From contig JAFYRB010000090.1 of the NCBI GenBank assembly GCA_017559615.1, positions 1 to 9,932 on the forward strand: a DNA stretch of 9,932 bases. Reading direction: 5' to 3'. Position 1 is the first letter of the stretch. The number at the start of each line of letters is the position of its first letter. Positions 5,545-9,932 of the stretch are shown here, piece by piece. The DNA comes from Alistipes sp. (GTDB lineage Bacteria > Bacteroidota > Bacteroidia > Bacteroidales > Rikenellaceae). The position numbers and the translations under genes are program-made. The notes beneath the pieces are model-generated. The model was not told where the DNA came from and searched no databases. It was given only the letters and a program-made list of their open reading frames with translations.

Positions 5545-7290
5545 ATGTCAAAACTAAGTATAGATCAAAAAACTATAGAGGCTCTGTTTTCTGATAAAAA
5601 GACAGATTTCTTAATTCCTGATTACCAGCGTCCATATGCCTGGGAAGAGAAGGAGTGTCAGCAATTATGGGACGATATCTTTAGCTTCGCATTTCCGGAT
5701 GATGATTATGAGAAGTTCAATAATGATGATGAATATTACTTAGGCACTATTGTTACTTTCAAAAACGAGGGTAGCAAGAAGCTGGAGGTGATTGATGGTC
5801 AGCAGCGCCTAACAACTCTGATGCTTCTATTGAGAGCCTTCTATTCGAAATTTAGCAATATGAAGGATAGGAACTCTGTTGCCACCAGAGATACGATAGG
5901 TAAGTGTATTTGGAAGGGTGATGAGTTTGGTAATCTGAATACCGATGTCCTAAAAATAGACTCGCAAGTTGCTACGGATAATGACAAGGAGCAATTCCTT
6001 GATATACTCCGTAAAGGAGAGGCTTTGGATAATATGAAGAGCAACTACGCAAAGAATTACAGATTCTTTGTAACCAAAATCACAGAATTCCTTAATAATT
6101 ATCCAAGCTTCTTCCCATATCTGCCAAACCGAATATTGAAGAACTGCATTTTGCTGCCTATCGAGGCGGAGTCACAAGATACGGCGCTGAGAATTTTCTC
6201 AACACTGAACAATCGAGGACTCCCTCTATCTGATGCAGATATATTTAAATCGGAGTTCTACAAGAAGTTTACTAAGCTCGGTCGTAAAGATGAGTTTATC
6301 GAGAGATGGAAAGCTCTTGAGGAGAATTGCAATAAGTACTTTAAGCCTATTTCAGGAACTCCTATGGATGAGCTTTTCACTCGTTATATGTACTACGAGC
6401 GAGCAAAGATGAATAATACCAAATCTACAACAGAGGCGTTGCGTTCATTCTATAGTAAGGATTACTATAAGTTGTTGAATGAAACGACTATGGATAATTT
6501 GGAAAAATTGCTTGCTTTTTGGGTGGATGTCTATGAGCAATCAGAGGATAAGTTCTCGCCTGAAGTACTCCGACAATTATTCATTCTCGAATATGCTCCT
6601 AATGGTATGTGGACCTATTTCTTGAGTGTATATTTTATGCACAATAGAGATGAGAACGATATGCTTGACAACGAGAAGTTATACAGCTTCTTAAAGCAAA
6701 CAGTCGCTTTTATTTGGGCTTATGCAATCACAAATCCTGGTGTTAATGCATTGCGAACACCTCTTTATAAGGAGATGAGCAATATTGTTAACGATAGGCC
6801 AATTGAGTATGTCGATGCTAAATTTGATAAGGAGAAGACCACAAACCTCTTTGCTAACTATGCGTTCTTGAATGGTCGCCCAATAACAAAGTCGCTGTTG
6901 GTGTGGTGGGCTATGAATACCCCTGGTCAGGATATTCCTTCACTCTCTACTCGTTTTGAGATAGAGCACATCTACGCAAGAAATCGTAATGATAAGGAGA
7001 GTACTTTGAGCAAAGCCTCTAATGTGGAATTGCTTGGTAATAAGGCGATTTTAGAGAAGCGAATCAATATCAGAGCCTCTGATTACCGATTCGAGGACAA
7101 GAAAAAGTACTATTTGGGTTATACCAATAAACGCAATGAGTTAAAGCAGGGCACCGAGGTAAAGGAACTTGAGAATTATGCTAATGACTCGTCACGCACA
7201 GACTTTACCGAGAAGGATATAATCTGTCGTACAAATAGCATCATCAAAGCCTTTGTGGATTATATGAATCGCGAGAACCTATTTGCGTAA
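5545..7290 (+). CDS. DUF262-DUF1524 protein, GmrSD-like putative restriction enzyme
   Basis: A 581-residue cytoplasmic protein. The N-terminal DUF262 (ParB/sulfiredoxin-like NTPase) domain shows IPDYQRPYAW (24-33), LWDDI (41-45) and DGQQR (84-88), the nucleotide-handling motif of the family. A long helical middle follows. The C-terminal DUF1524 (His-Me-finger nuclease type) shows IEHIYARNRND with H475, then LLGNKAI with N499 and a later Asn/Lys-rich KKKYYLGYTNKR. This two-domain layout is that of GmrSD-type type IV restriction enzymes, which cut modified (for example glucosylated hydroxymethylcytosine) phage DNA. Modification specificity cannot be read here. No methylase or partner is adjacent, consistent with a stand-alone defence gene. 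The ATG start is chosen over an upstream in-frame TTG that lies in the promoter. Base composition is visibly AT-richer than the ZIP and kinase genes. Confidence 0.9.
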   Translation: MSKLSIDQKTIEALFSDKKTDFLIPDYQRPYAWEEKECQQLWDDIFSFAFPDDDYEKFNNDDEYYLGTIVTFKNEGSKKLEVIDGQQRLTTLMLLLRAFYSKFSNMKDRNSVATRDTIGKCIWKGDEFGNLNTDVLKIDSQVATDNDKEQFLDILRKGEALDNMKSNYAKNYRFFVTKITEFLNNYPSFFPYLPNRILKNCILLPIEAESQDTALRIFSTLNNRGLPLSDADIFKSEFYKKFTKLGRKDEFIERWKALEENCNKYFKPISGTPMDELFTRYMYYERAKMNNTKSTTEALRSFYSKDYYKLLNETTMDNLEKLLAFWVDVYEQSEDKFSPEVLRQLFILEYAPNGMWTYFLSVYFMHNRDENDMLDNEKLYSFLKQTVAFIWAYAITNPGVNALRTPLYKEMSNIVNDRPIEYVDAKFDKEKTTNLFANYAFLNGRPITKSLLVWWAMNTPGQDIPSLSTRFEIEHIYARNRNDKESTLSKASNVELLGNKAILEKRINIRASDYRFEDKKKYYLGYTNKRNELKQGTEVKELENYANDSSRTDFTEKDIICRTNSIIKAFVDYMNRENLFA

Positions 7291-7316
7291 TCGTTTTTAG
7301 ATTATAAAAGAAGCAA

Positions 7317-7353
7317 AAATATAAGAAGTGCAAATGCACTTCTTATATTTTTT
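7317..7353 (+). terminator. Intrinsic terminator of the DUF262 gene
   Basis: A perfect 16-bp inverted repeat (7317-7332 with 7335-7350) runs into a T-run (7348-7353), 26 nt after the DUF262 stop. It is followed by a G8 run (7354-7361). The A-run before it could make it bidirectional. Confidence 0.9.
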
Positions 7354-7440
7354 GGGGGGGGATTAAGTGAATCCGCAGGGATTGGCTACTGCGCATCCTT
7401 GTGGATGCTTTGCTTAACTCCTTTCCCGCACGGAACCTAG

Positions 7441-7573
7441 GATATAAAAGCAATGATAGAGCCGTTGCACGGCATATTTTGTTGCATCAGAGAGTATTTG
7501 TGAGCGAGCTCCCATACTCTTTGATACAACAAAAGCCACTCATTTTGAGTGGCTTTATCATTGCTTTTATATC
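7441..7573. repeat. Cloverleaf-like inverted-repeat element
   Basis: Outer arms GATATAAAAGCAATGATA (7441-7458) and its exact reverse complement (7556-7573) give an 18-bp closing stem. Inside are three hairpins in order: GCCGT-TGC-ACGGC (7461-7473); a 21-bp stem with two non-Watson-Crick positions (7477-7497 with 7514-7534); and AAGCCACTCA-TTT-TGAGTGGCTT (7533-7542 with 7546-7555). Together they form a four-way junction. Flanks outside the arms (about 7417-7440 and 7574-7600) also show weak inverted similarity. It could be a structured RNA, a non-autonomous mobile repeat, or a complex terminator for hipA. Confidence 0.75.
7529..7555 (-). terminator. Possible hipA terminator (third hairpin of the element)
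   Basis: On the minus strand the 10-bp hairpin AAGCCACTCA/TGAGTGGCTT is followed by TTGTTG, with four T in a row if the last two stem bases are counted. It lies about 125 nt after the hipA stop, further than usual. Confidence 0.4.
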
Positions 7574-7678
7574 GCTCGTGATTCCGGCGGTGGAAGAGGT
7601 AGTACTTGTTTATCTCAAACACCCAAAGCGTTGTGTGTGTTTGTGAATTTGCACTCACACGACACTCACCAACAACGA

Positions 7679-8770
7679 TCATTTGCGAAACTTCATAACC
7701 TTCTCCTCTATCTCGCTATATATCACCTCGGCCTCCTTTTTATTCAATCCAGCTTTTACTGCGACGGCAAACAAATCATCTTTCGTTGGCTCAATACTAT
7801 CGTTTATAGAGGTCGTATGATAACCATTCATACCATCGCTTGGCAATAGGTCGTATGCAGGAGAGAAGCGCCATTCACTATCCCGATAAATAAACGCAAA
7901 GTTCTTGGCGTGGTCATCTTTATTCTCAATCAGGTAGTTGAATACCATCAGACGATATACTCTCCATAGCTCTGCTACGCTATGTGTAAGTGCAGCACAC
8001 ACCTGAAAAATATGCGAATAGTCGATACTTGGCACACGATAATCTGCACCGATAAGTCCTGCAATACTAACCACGTGCAGTTTGCCGCTTGGCGTGCGAT
8101 CAAATCGCTCCACGCCGAAATACTTATCCTCAAAGAGTCGTGTTTCTGGCATCACGATGCCACACTCCTTGGCAAGTTGTGAATAGTTATACTCATCACG
8201 ACCAATTCGCTTAGGGTCTCGTTTAGCACGGAACTTAACTAGCCACTCCTTATCCTCGTAGCGAGTGAAAATCTTTGGACGAGCACCACCAGGAGAGCCG
8301 CCTCGGTGCTGAAACTCCTCGATACCCTCACCAGTATAATCATCACTATCAAGAATCTGCTCTGCCTCCAACGCAAGTTTTTCGAAATCGGCATACTCCT
8401 GTTTTGTAATGACACTTTTATCTGGTCTAAATTCCAATGCACCTCGTCCAGTCGAGCCAACCAATGCAAGGCGGTCGAGAAGTGTTAGGTTGCGAGGATT
8501 TATGCCTTGCCGTTGTAAATATCTGTCGAGGATTAGCAGGCCCCAACCATCTGGTAGACAGTCATCAAAAACTCCAAATCCGCCATCAAAAGGTCGTGGT
8601 TTGGCAATGAATACACCACTGCGCAATGGCAGTTCAAATGGAGAGATAGAGAATCCTGACGCAAGCCACTCTGCGGTATATTCAAAAGCGCACAAGCCAT
8701 CCTTGGTTAGTGCCAAGCGGCCAACAATATTGTCGGCATAAATAACCTCAATCTGTTTAATGCTATTCAT
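7679..8770 (-). CDS. hipA: HipA-type serine/threonine kinase toxin
   Basis: A 363-residue HipA kinase; in E. coli HipA phosphorylates glutamyl-tRNA synthetase and drives growth arrest and persistence. The N-terminal subdomain (1-110) contains PFDGGFGVFDDCLPDGWG (59-76), usual for HipA. The kinase core follows: the glycine/serine loop GGSPGGARPK (157-166), where HipA proteins autophosphorylate a serine; the Lys of WLVKFRA (K179); the catalytic segment NKDDHAKN (283-290, D285); and the metal-binding AYD (D307). All key residues are present, so it should be active. It is shorter than E. coli HipA (440) mainly in loops. The start ATG overlaps the end of hipB by 8 bp (8763-8770), implying translational coupling. 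An upstream in-frame GTG inside hipB is less likely. Its target in this organism is unknown. Confidence 0.93.
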   Translation of the reverse strand: MNSIKQIEVIYADNIVGRLALTKDGLCAFEYTAEWLASGFSISPFELPLRSGVFIAKPRPFDGGFGVFDDCLPDGWGLLILDRYLQRQGINPRNLTLLDRLALVGSTGRGALEFRPDKSVITKQEYADFEKLALEAEQILDSDDYTGEGIEEFQHRGGSPGGARPKIFTRYEDKEWLVKFRAKRDPKRIGRDEYNYSQLAKECGIVMPETRLFEDKYFGVERFDRTPSGKLHVVSIAGLIGADYRVPSIDYSHIFQVCAALTHSVAELWRVYRLMVFNYLIENKDDHAKNFAFIYRDSEWRFSPAYDLLPSDGMNGYHTTSINDSIEPTKDDLFAVAVKAGLNKKEAEVIYSEIEEKVMKFRK

Positions 8771-9080
8771 TTTTCTTACCTCGTTTACGATTAACACTCT
8801 GTTCGTTCAGTACATCATCAAGCGACTGATACTGCTTTTGAGCAAAAATGGCATTAAACTCATCAAGGCAGTTTAGTGCAAAACCAATTTGCAACAACCC
8901 TCGCAATGATATTTCGCCCGTCTGCTCAAAACGACGATAGGTGGCAAACTTAACGCCTGCTCTTGATGCCAAACCCTCTTGTGTCAAATTTAATTCCAAC
9001 CGGCGAGCCTTTACCCTTGCCGCAATTTGCATAGCAATATCGCCCGGATTTGTGATGCTAAATGATAAAATATTATTCAT
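8763..9080 (-). CDS. hipB: HipB-type antitoxin, XRE helix-turn-helix
   Basis: A 105-residue cytoplasmic DNA-binding antitoxin. The XRE/Cro-type helix-turn-helix lies at about 17-72, with LTQEGLASRAGVKFATYRRFEQTG (32-55) as its core. The C-terminal tail (75-105) is polar and basic. HipB proteins bind and neutralise HipA and repress their own operon. It is the first gene of hipBA, overlapping hipA by 8 bp. I start it at the ATG at 9080: the frame continues to a TTG at 9146, but that TTG lies between the -33 and -7 boxes of the promoter. A later ATG (MQIAARV, residue 17) would still keep the helix-turn-helix. It ends in TAG. Confidence 0.9.
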   Translation of the reverse strand: MNNILSFSITNPGDIAMQIAARVKARRLELNLTQEGLASRAGVKFATYRRFEQTGEISLRGLLQIGFALNCLDEFNAIFAQKQYQSLDDVLNEQSVNRKRGKKNE

Positions 9081-9100
9081 AATTGGTTTTAATATTCGGT

Positions 9101-9118
9101 AACGAACAAAATTTCGTT
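9101..9118. promoter_or_regulatory. Inverted repeat AACGAA-N6-TTCGTT, candidate HipB operator
   Basis: Perfect 6-bp arms (9101-9106 and 9113-9118) spaced by 6 bp lie at about the predicted transcription start of hipBA, where a bound repressor would block initiation. XRE-type dimers bind sites of this size. Confidence 0.45.
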
Positions 9119-9123
9119 TATTG

Positions 9124-9154
9124 CAAAGGTAATAAATATTGCGCAAATATCAAA
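9124..9154 (-). promoter_or_regulatory. Promoter of hipBA
   Basis: On the minus strand TTTG (9151-9154), a 19-bp spacer and TACCTTTG (9124-9131) match the Bacteroidota consensus exactly. The palindrome TTGCGCAA (9139-9146) lies in the spacer and could be a second repressor contact. Confidence 0.75.
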
Positions 9155-9185
9155 CCCTTCGTGTGATATATACAATAAAAATTGC

Positions 9186-9193
9186 TAAATTCG
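9186..9193 (+). promoter_or_regulatory. Weak -7 candidate for the TOTE primase gene
   Basis: TAAATTCG differs from TAnnTTTG at one position and lies 29 bp before the ATG at 9222. At the -33 position there is GTG rather than TTG. GAGG (9215-9218) close before the ATG could act as a ribosome binding site. Confidence 0.3.
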
Positions 9194-9221
9194 CATTATC
9201 TTAACATTTATTGCGAGGATT

Positions 9222-9932
9222 ATGGCTACTAAACCCACATATCAAGAACTAATACAGCGTGTGCACCTGTTAGAGCAGGAGAATTGTAGATTGAGGTCTG
9301 AAATAGAATAGCTAAAATCTTTGGTTAGCCTTCAATTGCAGAATAATAATTTCACTGCATCGCAAGTGTCTGCGCCACAAGCGCCAACAAGTCAACTATC
9401 CCTCGAAGAGAAAGTTGCGTTATTTCGTAGCATATTTCGTGGTCGGGAGGATGTTTTTGCTCGACGATGGCAAAGCAACAAATCCGGAAAGTCTGGTTAT
9501 CAGCCAGTGTGTAACAATGAATGGCGTGTAGGAGTATGTGAAAAGGGAAAAGTACAATGTGCTGAATGCAAGAGTAGAAATTTCAAGTCGTTAGACTATA
9601 ACGACATATATCGTCATCTTGAAGGTCGCGATAACGAAGGTCGCGATGTCATAGGCATTTATCCAATTTTGAATGATAATACCTGTTATTTCCTATGCGC
9701 AGACTTTGACGACAAGAGCTCATTGGTAGGATACAAAGATGATGTACTCGCCTTTGCAGATGTGTGCAAGGAGTATAATATTCCCTACTCAATTGAGCGT
9801 TCTCGGTCGGGCAATGGAGCTCATATTTGGATATTTTTTGCAGAGTCTATTCCCGCATTACAGGCTCGAAAGTTGGGCAATGCTATTCTTACCGAAGCTA
9901 TGCGAAGTAAAGGTACACTTTCGTTCAAATCG
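9222..9932 (+). CDS. TOTE conflict-system archaeo-eukaryotic primase, 5' part, with in-frame TAG at codon 30
   Basis: The reading frame is open to the window end (237 codons) except for TAG at 9309-9311. Residues 8-42 form a leucine-rich coiled-coil leader (LLEQENCRLRSEIE, then LKSLVSLQLQN). A conserved segment follows: SLEEKVALFRSIFRGREDVF (60-79), then GKSGYQPVC with four cysteines (C97, C106, C113, C116), a likely zinc-binding cluster. The primase core shows GIYPIL (145-150), the metal-binding acidic motif ADFDD (160-164), and ERSRSGNGAHIWIFF (192-206) with H201. These are the motifs of the archaeo-eukaryotic primase domain of TOTE systems, whose full proteins usually continue into a superfamily II helicase. 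Apart from the stop the frame looks intact; no ATG follows until residue 227, so translation past the TAG would need a TTG (9321), GTG or readthrough. It is divergent from hipBA. Confidence 0.82.
9309..9311 (+). other. In-frame amber codon in the TOTE primase leader
   Basis: TAG lies between GAA (9306-9308) and CTA (9312-9314), in heptad register of the coiled coil, where glutamine (CAG) would fit. It is one base change from CAG. Other genes of this window (ZIP, hipB, the 423-residue gene) end in TAG, so TAG is a normal stop here. Confidence 0.85.

Larger units (their letters stand above)
7361..7678. other. Gene-free structured stretch between DUF262 and hipA
   Basis: No credible gene. Reading frames exist on both strands but translate into near-mirror peptides (YKSND, QRV, YSL, IIAFIS on both), which is what a palindrome produces. 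The stretch contains a small GCATCC-TTGT-GGATGC hairpin (7393-7408) and the four-way inverted-repeat element (7441-7573). A GT/CA-rich tail (7630-7670) lies just downstream of the hipA stop codon. Confidence 0.7.

Noticed and set aside
7401..7682. Two overlapping 81-codon frames on opposite strands
   Set aside because: They encode near-mirror peptides because the DNA is palindromic; no start context or domain supports either.
8771..8797. Upstream GTG start for HipA
   Set aside because: It would add nine residues by extending further into hipB; the ATG overlapping the hipB stop is the usual coupled arrangement.
9081..9146. Upstream TTG start for HipB
   Set aside because: The TTG at 9144-9146 lies upstream of the predicted transcription start, between the promoter boxes.
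9309..9311. Genome-wide reassignment of TAG to glutamine (as in some gut phages)
   Set aside because: Three genes in this window end in TAG at their expected C-termini, so the host reads TAG as stop.
1..9932. tRNA, rRNA or known riboswitch
   Set aside because: I saw no tRNA-like arms with conserved TTCRA and CCA-side features, no rRNA segments and no riboswitch core in the intergenic regions; the cloverleaf at 7441-7573 has stem lengths unlike a tRNA.

Overview
The window looks like chromosomal DNA of an anaerobic Bacteroidota, most likely a gut Bacteroidales. Most intergenic regions carry the Bacteroidota-type promoter (TTG or TTTG, about 19-20 bp, then TAnnTTTG) followed by an A-rich leader without a clear Shine-Dalgarno. 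The proteins (classical rubrerythrin, adenosine-kinase-type PfkB kinase, GufA-like ZIP carrier, HipBA, TOTE-type primase) fit that group. Genus cannot be fixed from the sequence alone.

Left part (1-3200), mostly housekeeping. Positions 1-512 hold no gene I can defend, but contain a strong hairpin (20-66) and four short tandem-repeat tracts with 10-, 10-, 9- and 7-bp periods. Then come three minus-strand, separately transcribed genes: a ZIP metal transporter (513-1289), rubrerythrin (1366-1902) and an adenosine-kinase-like sugar/nucleoside kinase (2153-3157). Rubrerythrin and the kinase have clear hairpin terminators, and the ZIP gene's best promoter candidate lies inside the rubrerythrin terminator.

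Middle part (3230-5545). An unrecognised 423-residue protein (minus) and a small von Willebrand A (VWA) protein (plus) are divergently transcribed from two near-consensus promoters. A 32-bp dyad sits exactly between the two -33 boxes. The C-terminus of the 423-residue protein resembles an OmpR/PhoB-type winged helix, so it may regulate this pair. This is the best candidate here for an undescribed small system.

Right part (5545-9932), accessory/defence in character and visibly more AT-rich in places. It contains a single-chain DUF262-DUF1524 (GmrSD-like) putative restriction protein and a perfect terminator, followed by a gene-free stretch that folds into a four-way, cloverleaf-like inverted-repeat element (7441-7573). 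Next is a hipB-hipA toxin-antitoxin operon on the minus strand with candidate operators. Divergent from it is the 5' part of a TOTE conflict-system archaeo-eukaryotic primase gene running off the end. That gene has an in-frame TAG at codon 30, inside its coiled-coil leader, while all visible primase motifs are intact. DUF262, HipBA and TOTE side by side indicate a defence island next to a housekeeping segment.
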